This document shows positions 8,834 to 17,021 of a stretch of 64,000 nucleotides of DNA, in pieces. Numbering within the stretch: position 1 is the first letter of the stretch; each line of letters opens with the position of its first letter. Below the pieces are notes generated by a model that saw only the letters and a list, made by a program, of their open reading frames with translations, did no database searches and had not been told where the DNA came from. Made by a program: the position numbers and the translations under genes. The DNA comes from [Leptolyngbya] sp. PCC 7376. Its GTDB lineage: Bacteria; Cyanobacteriota; Cyanobacteriia; Cyanobacteriales; MRBY01. The DNA lies in contig NC_019683.1 in NCBI RefSeq assembly GCF_000316605.1, positions 2,898,036 through 2,962,035 of the forward strand, read 5' to 3'.

Positions 8834-9727
8834 ATGTTGAGCTACGCATATTTCCCTGGTTGTGTTGCCCAAGGAGCTTGTCGGGAGCTTCACCTTTCTA
8901 CAATGGCATTAGCCAGCGCTCTGGATATAAATTTAATTGAGCTAAAAAAGGCTGCCTGTTGCGGCTCTGGTACCTATAAAGAAGAATCTCAACTCCTTGA
9001 AGATACAGTGAATGCACGAAATATTGCCCTCGCTGAATCTTTGAATTTACCTCTCCTCACCCATTGCAGTACTTGCCAAGGGGTTCTCGGTCATGTCGAT
9101 GAACGACTGAAAGAGGCTAAGGAGAGTGAACCATTATATTTTGACAAAATTAATGGCCTTCTCGAAAAAGAAAGTTGTTCGCCTTACCAAGGGTCAACGG
9201 AGGTCAAACATATTCTCTGGGCATTGGTTGGCGATGTTGGTCTAGAGACTTTACGCAAAAAAGTTCAAAAACCTCTCAAGAATTTAAAGTGTGCCTCTTT
9301 TTACGGCTGTTATTTATTGCGTGCCCAAAAGACAATTCCGTTTGATGATCCAGTTGATCCGCGGTCGCTAGAAAATATTTTTGAGGCAGTGGGTGCAACT
9401 CCCGTGATATATGACGGCAGGACTCAATGCTGCGGTTGGCCGTTATCAAGCTATGCGACTGAACAATCTTTTAGTATGGCTGGTCGACATTTAAAAGCGG
9501 CGATCGCCGCCGGAGCAGATTGTATTGTCACCCCTTGCCCGTTGTGCCATCTAAATCTTGATTCCCGCCAACCGGAAGTCGAAAAAGTAATTGGCGAAAA
9601 ATTGGGTTTACCGATTATTCATTTGCCGCAATTAGTTGCTCTAGCTCTTGGTGTTCCTCCAGAGGAATTGGGATTAGGTAAACATATTGTTTCCACAAAA
9701 CCTCTGCTTGAAAAATTAGGATTTTAG
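8834..9727 (+). CDS. CCG-domain protein, HdrB / SdhE-like
   Basis: 297 aa with two cysteine-rich CCG domains: CxxxG/ACCGSG near the N-terminus (YFPGC...AACCGSGT...HCSTCQG) and a second set (ASFYGCYLL...QCCGWPLSS...PCPLCHLN). These bind special 4Fe-4S clusters in heterodisulfide reductase subunit B and in the archaeal-type succinate dehydrogenase anchor SdhE. Cyanobacteria carry an HdrB-like protein that has been discussed as a succinate dehydrogenase subunit; that assignment is from memory of the family and is not shown here. ATG start, divergent from the degenerate kinase gene, single-gene unit. Confidence 0.85.
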   Translation: MLSYAYFPGCVAQGACRELHLSTMALASALDINLIELKKAACCGSGTYKEESQLLEDTVNARNIALAESLNLPLLTHCSTCQGVLGHVDERLKEAKESEPLYFDKINGLLEKESCSPYQGSTEVKHILWALVGDVGLETLRKKVQKPLKNLKCASFYGCYLLRAQKTIPFDDPVDPRSLENIFEAVGATPVIYDGRTQCCGWPLSSYATEQSFSMAGRHLKAAIAAGADCIVTPCPLCHLNLDSRQPEVEKVIGEKLGLPIIHLPQLVALALGVPPEELGLGKHIVSTKPLLEKLGF

Positions 9728-9740
9728 GCGGAGTGTCGGA

Positions 9741-10487
9741 TTAACGTTTGAGATTCATCCGCACTGCATCGGCAATGTAGAGCGGAAATTGTTGGTGGGT
9801 CACATTAAAGCAAACCCATGTGCAATGGCAATTTTCGCTGTCGAGCCAAATAATTGCTTTGTCGATATCGGCAGGCATGAGGCGAATATCTGTCTCTGTG
9901 GGATAAAGGTTTAATTTATCAGCAGCGGCGATCGCCTTTTCAGCGCTAGTGAAGGCCAAAATTGCTGGCGAAGACTGACCTCCAATATTGAAATCCCATT
10001 GCATCGGTGTTTCGTCTTTGTCTAGTTCACAGAGGAAAAACCATTCCTCAAGGGCAAATAACGACCGATATAATTCTGCCGCTAATTCGGGCGATCGCCC
10101 AGCCTGCATCTTTCGTACCAGCTCATCAAATAGATCAGGTGTCGATGGTTTTTGCGCAGAAATAATTGCGGTGATCGCATCAGATACTGTTATCTGAAAT
10201 ATGCCACCTCGATTCGCTTTCCAGTGTGCCAACCCTTCCGCAAAACCTTTATCAACCTGCACCTGATTCCCAAGCAGTTCAACCACACTTTTAGTGAGAG
10301 CCTCCCCAGAAAAAGGCATATGGCCAATACTCACTGGTTCAGTAGCGTCTGACAAGAAAGCTTTTTCCACCGAGATATGAATAATATTGGCATCTGTATC
10401 CACCGCACCGATCACGAATGTCGACTCTCGATTCTCCTCAGCGCGAACCTGATATGACCATCGCTGACCAACCTGAAATTGCGGCAT
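9741..10487 (-). CDS. Conserved hypothetical protein, possible SseB-like C-terminus
   Basis: 248 aa, soluble, no signal peptide. I do not recognise the N-terminal half (starts MPQFQVGQRWSYQ, with predicted beta strands). The C-terminal half (~155-248: WFFLCELDKDETP...ILAFTSAEKAIAAAD) has the pattern of SseB-like or enhanced-serine-sensitivity domains, a weak match by eye. ATG start. It is convergent with the CCG-domain gene (13 bp between stops) and follows a small membrane ORF by 10 bp, which may form a short operon with it. Confidence 0.65.
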   Translation of the reverse strand: MPQFQVGQRWSYQVRAEENRESTFVIGAVDTDANIIHISVEKAFLSDATEPVSIGHMPFSGEALTKSVVELLGNQVQVDKGFAEGLAHWKANRGGIFQITVSDAITAIISAQKPSTPDLFDELVRKMQAGRSPELAAELYRSLFALEEWFFLCELDKDETPMQWDFNIGGQSSPAILAFTSAEKAIAAADKLNLYPTETDIRLMPADIDKAIIWLDSENCHCTWVCFNVTHQQFPLYIADAVRMNLKR

Positions 10488-10497
10488 TTTTTCGCAG

Positions 10498-10719
10498 TTA
10501 ATAAAGTGCAGTTTCTAGTTTAAAAGCCGCCTGTGACCCTGACAAAACAAAGTAGATCAGCGCAAGCCACGACAGAGAACCATAAACTTCATCCCGAAAA
10601 ACCCGAAAGCCCATACAAAAGGCGATCGCCATTCCCCAAAAAAGATCATCGGCAGAGCAATATACGATATCGCTGTTGACTGATATTATCTGTCCTACGG
10701 GATACCGCTTTATCAACAA
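10498..10719 (-). CDS. Small hypothetical membrane protein
   Basis: 73 aa read from a TTG start; no ATG or GTG gives a better frame. Two hydrophobic stretches (DLFWGMAIAFCMGF and SLSWLALIYFVLSG) look like a helical hairpin. Ten bp before the next gene on the same strand, so co-transcription is plausible. I know no family. The start codon and even the reality of this gene are uncertain. Confidence 0.35.
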   Translation of the reverse strand: MLIKRYPVGQIISVNSDIVYCSADDLFWGMAIAFCMGFRVFRDEVYGSLSWLALIYFVLSGSQAAFKLETALY

Positions 10720-10867
10720 GTAAACATTAAATCTCGCCGCTAGACTGCCGCAACAATCGTGTATTCACCTCAAAGGGAATCACCGTGGCTAACTTAAGCC
10801 AGTTAGATAAACTTGTTTGCTGTCACTCTAGCAATCGCCCATTCAACTTAGATTTAAATTTACCTTC

Positions 10868-11773
10868 ATGTCTAAAAAACATCCGATTATTGCCGTAACA
10901 GGCTCTTCCGGCGCTGGAACCTCTACTGTAAAACGTGCATTTGAGCATATTTTCCGTCGCGAAAGTATCAGTCCTGTCATCGTTGAAGGCGATAGCTACC
11001 ACAAGTTTAATCGCGTCCAAATGCGCGACATGATGGCAAAAGCTGCAGCAGGCGGTAAAAATCTGAGTCACTTCGGTCTCTACTGCAATATCCTCGACAA
11101 ACTCGAAGAACTGTTCCAACAGTATGGTGAATCTGGTACAGGCCAGAAACGCTATTATCTTCACAATGATGGCGAAGCAGACTTTCATAATGGCCGACTC
11201 GGTACCGACTGTGGCTCTGGTGAATTTACACCCTGGGAAGATATTGAAACTGGTAGCGACATCCTTTTCTACGAAGGCCTACACGGTGGTGTCGTTGATG
11301 AAGTAATCGGTGTTAATGTTGCCCAGTACGTTGACTTGTTGGTCGGTGTTGTACCGATTGTGAACCTAGAGTGGATCCAAAAGATTGCTCGCGATAACGC
11401 TGAGCGTGGTTATAGTGCTGAGGCGATCGTCGACACAATTTTGCGTCGGATGCCTGACTATGTGAACTACATCACTCCTCAATTCTCCAACACACATATT
11501 AATTTCCAACGTGTTTCGACCGTTGATACCTCTAATCCTTTCATCGCTCGTGATATTCCCACGCCTGATGAAAGCTTTGTTGTCGTCCATACCAACAAGC
11601 GATTCAGAGAAAGATTTGACATTGATTTCCCTTATCTTCTCAACATGATTGAAGGTTCCTTCATGTCCCGCCATACGACACTTGTTGTCCCCGGTGGAAA
11701 GATGGGCTTCACGATGGAAATTATCCTTGCACCTCTCATCAAGCAGATGATTGAAGAAGCTGGTGGTATCTAA
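10868..11773 (+). CDS. prk: Phosphoribulokinase, class I (proteobacterial type)
   Basis: 301 aa. Phosphorylates ribulose 5-phosphate to ribulose 1,5-bisphosphate in the Calvin cycle if active. Walker A GSSGAGTST lies at ~11-19, then VEGDSYHKFNR, the FYEGLHGG strand and WIQKIARDNAERGYS. The length and these motifs match the octameric proteobacterial CbbP type, not the ~333-aa plant-like PRK that cyanobacteria normally use (which has paired regulatory cysteines). It is therefore probably a second, divergent PRK; the plant-type gene would lie elsewhere. Its substrate is not proven. ATG start, without a clear Shine-Dalgarno; a short ORF with a good one overlaps the start (10785-10898). A strong terminator follows. 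Confidence 0.85.
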   Translation: MSKKHPIIAVTGSSGAGTSTVKRAFEHIFRRESISPVIVEGDSYHKFNRVQMRDMMAKAAAGGKNLSHFGLYCNILDKLEELFQQYGESGTGQKRYYLHNDGEADFHNGRLGTDCGSGEFTPWEDIETGSDILFYEGLHGGVVDEVIGVNVAQYVDLLVGVVPIVNLEWIQKIARDNAERGYSAEAIVDTILRRMPDYVNYITPQFSNTHINFQRVSTVDTSNPFIARDIPTPDESFVVVHTNKRFRERFDIDFPYLLNMIEGSFMSRHTTLVVPGGKMGFTMEIILAPLIKQMIEEAGGI

Positions 11774-11887
11774 TCTATTTTTAGCTAATCTGTGATTTTT
11801 TCTTTCAAACTCATGAATTAAGAGAGCTATATCTTTTTTGATGAAATACGATTGAATTCAGAAATTAATCGCGACATAGCGTATGAG

Positions 11888-11930
11888 AAGACTCCCTAGA
11901 TTTTTATAAAAATCTAGGGAGTCTTTTTTG
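11888..11930 (+). terminator. Rho-independent terminator of prk
   Basis: A perfect 19-bp inverted repeat (AAGACTCCCTAGATTTTTA and its complement, 11888-11925) is followed by a T run (TCTTTTTTG). The T run is only on the + side, so it mainly ends the prk transcript 115 bp after the stop. It also separates prk from the convergent hmpF. Confidence 0.9.
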
Positions 11931-11945
11931 CTTATTGATGTTTGC

Positions 11946-13685
11946 TTAAGCCATCAAAGGATCAAGAGTGGACTTGAGTTCATCTGCGAGGGTACGCTGC
12001 TGCTCAGTTGTGCTCGAAAATTGCTGGCTGAGTTGCTCTAATTCCCGAAGCGGTTGGTTAATGCCATCAAGATTATCTTGAATCGGTTGTAAGTGAGTTT
12101 CAAATAGCTCAAGTTTTGTTTTTAAACGTTCGAACTCAAATTTTTTCTGTTCGTAGTCATTCTGCATTTGCTTGAGGTGCTCCCGATCCTTGCTCACCTC
12201 AGATGTTTGCCCAGATAAAATATCCTGCATTTGCTGAATTGACTGAGTGAGCTGCTCAATATCATTAGTGAGTTTTTGTTGTTTTTCGCTATATTCTTGC
12301 TGCTCATTCTGGACGCGGGAAAGGACTGGATTGAGGTTGATATTAGTTTCAACTTCAACTTCGATCGCCCCTTGCCGGCGCTTTAAAACTTGGAGGTGCT
12401 GACGCATTACTGATTGGCGATCGCGCAAGGTTCTTCTTTGACCAACGAGGGTTTCATTGAGCATTCCCATTTGCTCTTGTTCGTCTTTAAGTTCTTCTTC
12501 CAACTCCTGATAAGCCATCACATTACCGGTGTCTGCTGTCTCAATTTTTTCCCGCAATTCTTTGACTGCATCGTGTTGGAGCGTTAATTCTTCTTCTTGG
12601 TCATTAACGAAGTTAACAAGCTTGTCGAGCTCAGCTTTGAAGTTATTGACAATACTTTCGAGTTCACCGAGGGGCATCGACTCCAATGCTTCAACATCAA
12701 CGATTTCACCTTCTCCATCTCCAAGGCCTGCTGCAAGTCCACTAATTGAAGTGCTGAGTTCTTCATGGTTTTGCAGAGCAAAGGTTAGAAACTGGAGGTG
12801 CTGTTGCTTGGCATGTAGGAGTTCTTGTTTGACTTGTACCTGAATTTTTGCATCTTCAAGGGAATGGGTTTTCTCTTGTAGGTTGCCCTCATGTTGCTGA
12901 AGATCTGTGGCGATCGCCTGAACTTCTCCTTCTAGCTGTTGATAACGATGACGATCTTGCTCTAGATCATCCCAGGCTGTTTTGAGTTGCTGTTGCTGTT
13001 GCTCAGAAGACTGTAAAACTTGGCCTAAGCGCTCCTGAAAATTGTCCGTTGGGGCGATCGCCCCTTGAATTTGCTCGAAAATTGACTTGAGACGTTCTGC
13101 TTGCTCCGGTGCAAGACTGCCACCAGAACCATTGCTCTCTCCCTGAACTTCTTCTAAACGGGCCTGTTCACCCCGTAGATGTTCCCAGGCACCTTCTAGT
13201 TCAGCCTGCTTACGATCAAACTCAGCTTTGATCTCATCAGACTCTGCCTTAAGTTTTTCTACTTCATCCCGCTGGGCTGCGAGACGTTCTAATTCTTCTT
13301 CTGCCCCTTCAAGCTCTTCGAGACGATTCTCCATCTCTGCCTGGCGACGGTTAAGCTCCTCTGCCTGATAAGTGAGGGACTGTTTCCATTGCTCAATCTC
13401 TTCTTCTTGGGATTTCGTCTTTTCCAATAGACGTGAAAAATTCTGTAAAATGCCGAGAATACGGTTGCCAGCAGGTTCCGGTGTTCCCTGAACTTGACGA
13501 TTACCACCGAGGTTAATGACGATTAGTGCTCCATCTCCATAGGGCCCTAAATCATCTGTGGCGATCGCCTCATCTCCTGGTACGGCACTCCAACTTTTGT
13601 CATTGCGCTCACAGGCAAGCAGTTTTACCTCCGTTTTAACGCCCATGAAACCTTTGGTCTTTTTGACTTCTGCAAGATATAGCAC
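11946..13685 (-). CDS. hmpF: Pilus motility protein HmpF
   Basis: 579 aa. The first ~100 residues carry the conserved head (LYLAEVKKTKGF, KLLACERNDKSW, ILGILQNFSRLLEK); the rest is almost continuous coiled coil rich in E, Q and L. HmpF is needed for type IV pilus motility in cyanobacteria and localises at the poles under control of the chemotaxis-like Hmp/Pil array. GTG start with AGGGGAA upstream. It is divergent from pilG across a 663-bp region, the arrangement also known for hmpF and hmpA in filamentous relatives, which supports the assignment. Confidence 0.85.
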   Translation of the reverse strand: MLYLAEVKKTKGFMGVKTEVKLLACERNDKSWSAVPGDEAIATDDLGPYGDGALIVINLGGNRQVQGTPEPAGNRILGILQNFSRLLEKTKSQEEEIEQWKQSLTYQAEELNRRQAEMENRLEELEGAEEELERLAAQRDEVEKLKAESDEIKAEFDRKQAELEGAWEHLRGEQARLEEVQGESNGSGGSLAPEQAERLKSIFEQIQGAIAPTDNFQERLGQVLQSSEQQQQQLKTAWDDLEQDRHRYQQLEGEVQAIATDLQQHEGNLQEKTHSLEDAKIQVQVKQELLHAKQQHLQFLTFALQNHEELSTSISGLAAGLGDGEGEIVDVEALESMPLGELESIVNNFKAELDKLVNFVNDQEEELTLQHDAVKELREKIETADTGNVMAYQELEEELKDEQEQMGMLNETLVGQRRTLRDRQSVMRQHLQVLKRRQGAIEVEVETNINLNPVLSRVQNEQQEYSEKQQKLTNDIEQLTQSIQQMQDILSGQTSEVSKDREHLKQMQNDYEQKKFEFERLKTKLELFETHLQPIQDNLDGINQPLRELEQLSQQFSSTTEQQRTLADELKSTLDPLMA

Positions 13686-14348
13686 GCTGCTAAATTCCCC
13701 TCGAAAGCTCTAGTGCTTGAATGCGGTGTGGCTGTGAAGATTCCGAAAGAACAGGTGTCCCATCGAAAGATTGAGTCTGACAAAATTCGCAATTTTCCGG
13801 AAAAAATCAGGGATTTTCGTCGAATGGCAGTCAGCTCTAAAATGTCTTGGCGACATTGCCATGATTCTAGTCGATCATTATAACCATTACGAATCGCAAG
13901 ATTCAGAGTGTAATTTTTCGTGATTTTCATAGAGATGAAATAGTCACATAATTCGCTCTGGGTCTTGTCTGTAAGACGTTTTGGTGATGTTCCTATTTTG
14001 ATGAGTTCAATGCTTTAGTTTTCTGTTCTATTTGTTACAAATCCGGATCTCAAGTCGTCATGATTGTTGGAATATAGAGGTAGCATCATCAACTTCATGT
14101 TGTGGAGGACTTGCCTACAATATGTCTTTACATTGTGAGCAGAATCCATTGTTTTAGCTGGTGGTAACGAAAGTTATGTATACAATATTGGCAGTTACAT
14201 TCAACACTCGAGCATGCTCGATAAGGTTTGGTCTTGTGCTTTGCTTTTTAGATTGGATGTATCAGTTTCAATAGGGCGATCGCCGCTGTATAGGGTCGAG
14301 ACTATCGGAATAGGATGACGATTCACGAATTGAGTTGCTGGGATTAAT
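13686..14348. promoter_or_regulatory. Long divergent hmpF / pilG control region
   Basis: 663 bp without a credible gene between two divergent motility units. It contains a perfect 12-bp palindrome CGAGCATGCTCG (14209-14220), about 130 bp before pilG, and AT-rich stretches on both sides. The length suggests two promoters and regulator sites or long 5' leaders; I could not assign individual -35/-10 boxes with confidence. ORFs in this stretch (for example on the - strand around 13.7-13.9 kb and 14.2-14.4 kb) look like chance frames. Confidence 0.5.
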
Positions 14349-15590
14349 ATGCACGGGACTCTGAACGAAATTGATATTAGAAGTATTTTCCAGCTAGTAG
14401 AGTTGGGACAACGTACAGGCCAACTGGTCATTGATGCCCCGACAGCTTCCTTTGACCGCAATACAAGTTGGCAAAATACGGAGCTGTTTGCCCAAAATCG
14501 AGATATTGCAGCTTCTTCAGGGCGTAATTTGGCCTGGTATGTCTTTTTTGTGAATGGCCAGATTACCTATGCCACAAATAACCGCAGCTCAAACCTGAAG
14601 CGTCTAAAAGGCTATCTCCGGCATTATCATCTCGACGAACAATTAGATGAACTAAAGGCACCTGAGGCGATCGCCTCGATGAATATCATAGAATATGCAT
14701 ACCTCTGGTTATTGCTAGAACAGCATGTTATTACGACTGATCAGGGCCGTCATATTCTCCAACGCATGATCCAAGAAACCCTTTTTGATCTACTCAGTCT
14801 TCATCAAGGCTCTTTTAACTTTCGCCTTAGCACTCCCTTATCGCCTCAGCTTGCTAGCTATTCCATTACAAATCTATTGCTTGAGAGCGCCAAAAAAGTC
14901 CAGAAATGGAAGCAGCTTTTGCCGCTCATTAAATCTCCTCACCAATGCCCCATCATCATTTATGAAAATAAAGTAGCCGCAGATCTGCCTCCTAGTGCCT
15001 ACCAACGATTAACCCATTGGAGCAAGGGAAAAACCTCTTTACGCCAACTTGCTCGTTATCTAAACCGAGATCTCGTTACTTTATCTAAGGCACTACATCC
15101 CTATGTCGAAAAAGATTGGATCCAGATGCTCAATCCTGACCAACCTGCTGCAACGACTTTTCAGCCTGCATGGGAAAAGCAACAGACCCTAACGGCTCCC
15201 AAAATTTTGTGTATTGACGATGACCTGACAATTGGTAAAACCGTTGAAGAGATGTTACGTCCTTATGGCTATGAGGTAGAGCTTATTCAGAATCCTCTGG
15301 TGGCATTTGAGCGTGCCTTTAGCTACGAACCAGATTTGATTTTGTGTGATATCGCGATGCCGAAGTTAGATGGTAACCAGATCTGTAATATGCTGAGAGC
15401 TTCAAACCGCTTTCGACTTACCCCGATTGTGATGTTGACGGGTAAAGAAGGTTTTATTGATCGGATCAAGGCAAATATGGTGGGTTCTTCTGATTACCTC
15501 ACCAAGCCTTTTGGCTCCCAGGAATTATTGGCTCTAATCGAAAAATATATTTCGTGGCAAATGCCGATGACTTCGTCTGCTGCTCCTTAA
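14349..15590 (+). CDS. pilG: PatA-type response regulator PilG
   Basis: 413 aa. The N-terminal region (~1-110) is a PATAN (DUF4388-like) domain beginning MHGTLNEIDIRSIFQLVE; a helical middle follows, and a C-terminal receiver domain (~285-405) carries the acidic pair IDDD, the phospho-acceptor in LILCDIAMPK and the conserved KPF. This is the layout of PilG / HmpA / TaxP-type regulators of cyanobacterial pilus phototaxis, which relay signals from the PilJ-PilI-kinase complex to the pilus motors. First gene of the pilG-pilH-pilI-pilJ cluster. ATG start. Confidence 0.85.
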   Translation: MHGTLNEIDIRSIFQLVELGQRTGQLVIDAPTASFDRNTSWQNTELFAQNRDIAASSGRNLAWYVFFVNGQITYATNNRSSNLKRLKGYLRHYHLDEQLDELKAPEAIASMNIIEYAYLWLLLEQHVITTDQGRHILQRMIQETLFDLLSLHQGSFNFRLSTPLSPQLASYSITNLLLESAKKVQKWKQLLPLIKSPHQCPIIIYENKVAADLPPSAYQRLTHWSKGKTSLRQLARYLNRDLVTLSKALHPYVEKDWIQMLNPDQPAATTFQPAWEKQQTLTAPKILCIDDDLTIGKTVEEMLRPYGYEVELIQNPLVAFERAFSYEPDLILCDIAMPKLDGNQICNMLRASNRFRLTPIVMLTGKEGFIDRIKANMVGSSDYLTKPFGSQELLALIEKYISWQMPMTSSAAP

Positions 15591-15761
15591 AAAACAACCG
15601 GATTGATCATTGATCTTGAGGTAAAGAGAGTATCATGGCATAGTGTGAACAGGCGAAAATTTTTCGTTACTTCGTGGCCTTGTCTTTACTCTGTAACGGG
15701 GTTATAGCTAAATAAAGCATACTTCTGTATTTGAAAGTATCTTTAGAATTAGGAGACAACC

Positions 15762-15842
15762 TTGTTCATCTATCTGCCAATCCGTTTGGTTTTACAGAAG
15801 CTACTAATGTCGGCACTTTGTTTCTTGGGAATCCGTAAATGA
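15762..15842 (+). CDS. Putative small leader ORF overlapping pilH start
   Basis: 26 codons from a TTG start placed six bases after AGGAG (15751-15755), the best Shine-Dalgarno in the spacer. The predicted peptide is hydrophobic (begins MFIYLPIRLVLQ) and its TGA overlaps the pilH ATG as ATGA, the classic arrangement for translational coupling. It may be a true small membrane peptide, a device for delivering ribosomes to pilH, or chance. No homology claim is made. Confidence 0.3.
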   Translation: MFIYLPIRLVLQKLLMSALCFLGIRK

Positions 15843-16204
15843 GTAAAATTTTGGTCGTTGAAGACAGCATCTCTCAAAGAGAAATGATTTCAGAACTGCT
15901 CAAAGGAAGTGGTTTGAAAGTCGAAGTAGCAGGGGATGGTGTCGAGGCGCTAGAAAATTTAAAGCAGTTCCAACCTGACCTTATCGTTTTGGATATTGTC
16001 ATGCCTCGTATGAATGGCTATGAGCTGTGCCGCAAAATTAAATCTGATCCGAAAACAAAGGATGTTCCTGTGGTGATGTGTTCTTCAAAAGGTGAAGAAT
16101 TTGACCGATATTGGGGCATGAAGCAAGGGGCTGATGCTTATATTGCAAAGCCGTTTCAGCCTGCAGAATTGATCGGTACGATTAAGCAATTACTGCGGAG
16201 TTAG
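15839..16204 (+). CDS. pilH: CheY-like response regulator PilH
   Basis: 121 aa, a single receiver domain. The acidic pair ED (8-9), the phospho-acceptor Asp52 (LIVLDIVMPRMNG), the Ser/Lys region CSSKGEE and IAKPF are all present. PilH-type CheY proteins modulate pilus-based motility. No output domain. ATG start with only a weak GGGA upstream; the preceding leader ORF may provide translational coupling. Second gene of the pil cluster. Confidence 0.9.
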   Translation: MSKILVVEDSISQREMISELLKGSGLKVEVAGDGVEALENLKQFQPDLIVLDIVMPRMNGYELCRKIKSDPKTKDVPVVMCSSKGEEFDRYWGMKQGADAYIAKPFQPAELIGTIKQLLRS

Positions 16205-16323
16205 GCGATCGCCCGAACGACAATTATTCCTTAAGCATTTTGAGTTTGAGATGTGTCGAGACGAAATATGACATAAGTGATCGCGAAATCTATAAACTGC
16301 CCTAAAATCTTGTTTAGGTATCC

Positions 16324-16863
16324 GTGAGAGTCATGGTTGGTAATACAGAATTTGGCCAAAACCCATCACCATTTGGCTCAGAAGTCCAAAAACTAGAAAG
16401 TCCGGAAGGTGAACTGCACCTACGTTTTACATTGCCTTCTGGGATGGCATTTGCCCTTCCTGCCGAAGGTATCCGTGAAGTGATGCAGCAATCACCCGAT
16501 CAGATTACGCCTATCCCTAATGTTTCTCCCCTGCTCTTGGGCACTATAAACCTCAGAGGACAAATTATTTGGGTAGCAGACTTAGGCCAGTTCCTTGGGG
16601 ATCAGATTCCTCTGAGGACAGATCGCCAGGAACTTCCGGTCATTGCCATCGAAGATCAGGATACTCTGTTGGGCTTGGCCGTCGGTGATATGAAGGGAAT
16701 GCGTTGGTTGCCCCCTGAAGATCTACAAATTCAACTCAGTGATGTGCCAGACAGTATGGCTCCTTTTGTGCGGGGGGGGTGGCTTCCTGGTGAAGATGAA
16801 GATTTGATTTGGCATTTGTTAGACCATGTGGCAGTGTTGCGCTCGGCACGATGGGCAACCTAG
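16324..16863 (+). CDS. pilI: CheW-like adaptor PilI
   Basis: 179 aa. The CheW fold is seen in FTLPSGMAFALPAEGIREVM, PNVSPLLLGTINLRGQIIWVADL and LLGLAVGDMKGMRWL. It links the PilJ receptor to the CheA-like kinase (PilL/HmpE), which is not in this window. Translation can begin at GTG 16324, which has AGG five bases upstream, or at ATG 16333; I keep GTG. The N-terminal ~30 residues are extra relative to minimal CheW. Confidence 0.85.
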   Translation: MRVMVGNTEFGQNPSPFGSEVQKLESPEGELHLRFTLPSGMAFALPAEGIREVMQQSPDQITPIPNVSPLLLGTINLRGQIIWVADLGQFLGDQIPLRTDRQELPVIAIEDQDTLLGLAVGDMKGMRWLPPEDLQIQLSDVPDSMAPFVRGGWLPGEDEDLIWHLLDHVAVLRSARWAT

Positions 16864-17021
16864 GACGGCTCTTCATTGAGATGTATTGAGAAATCCATTG
16901 CTTACCAAATAAATAAAAGTAGATTAGATTTGAAAAAGGAGCCCAATTTGTCCAGAATTCCAGTCCACAATTCAGTACGATTATCCTAAGGTCGCGGAGC
17001 CGAAGTCGAGGAGAGAAACGA

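Noticed and set aside
13625-13930. Minus-strand 101-codon ORF overlapping the hmpF start
   Set aside because: Out of frame with hmpF, starts with unlikely sequence, no family pattern.
14201-14461. Minus-strand 86-codon ORF before and inside pilG
   Set aside because: Overlaps the conserved PATAN start of pilG antisense; no coding pattern.
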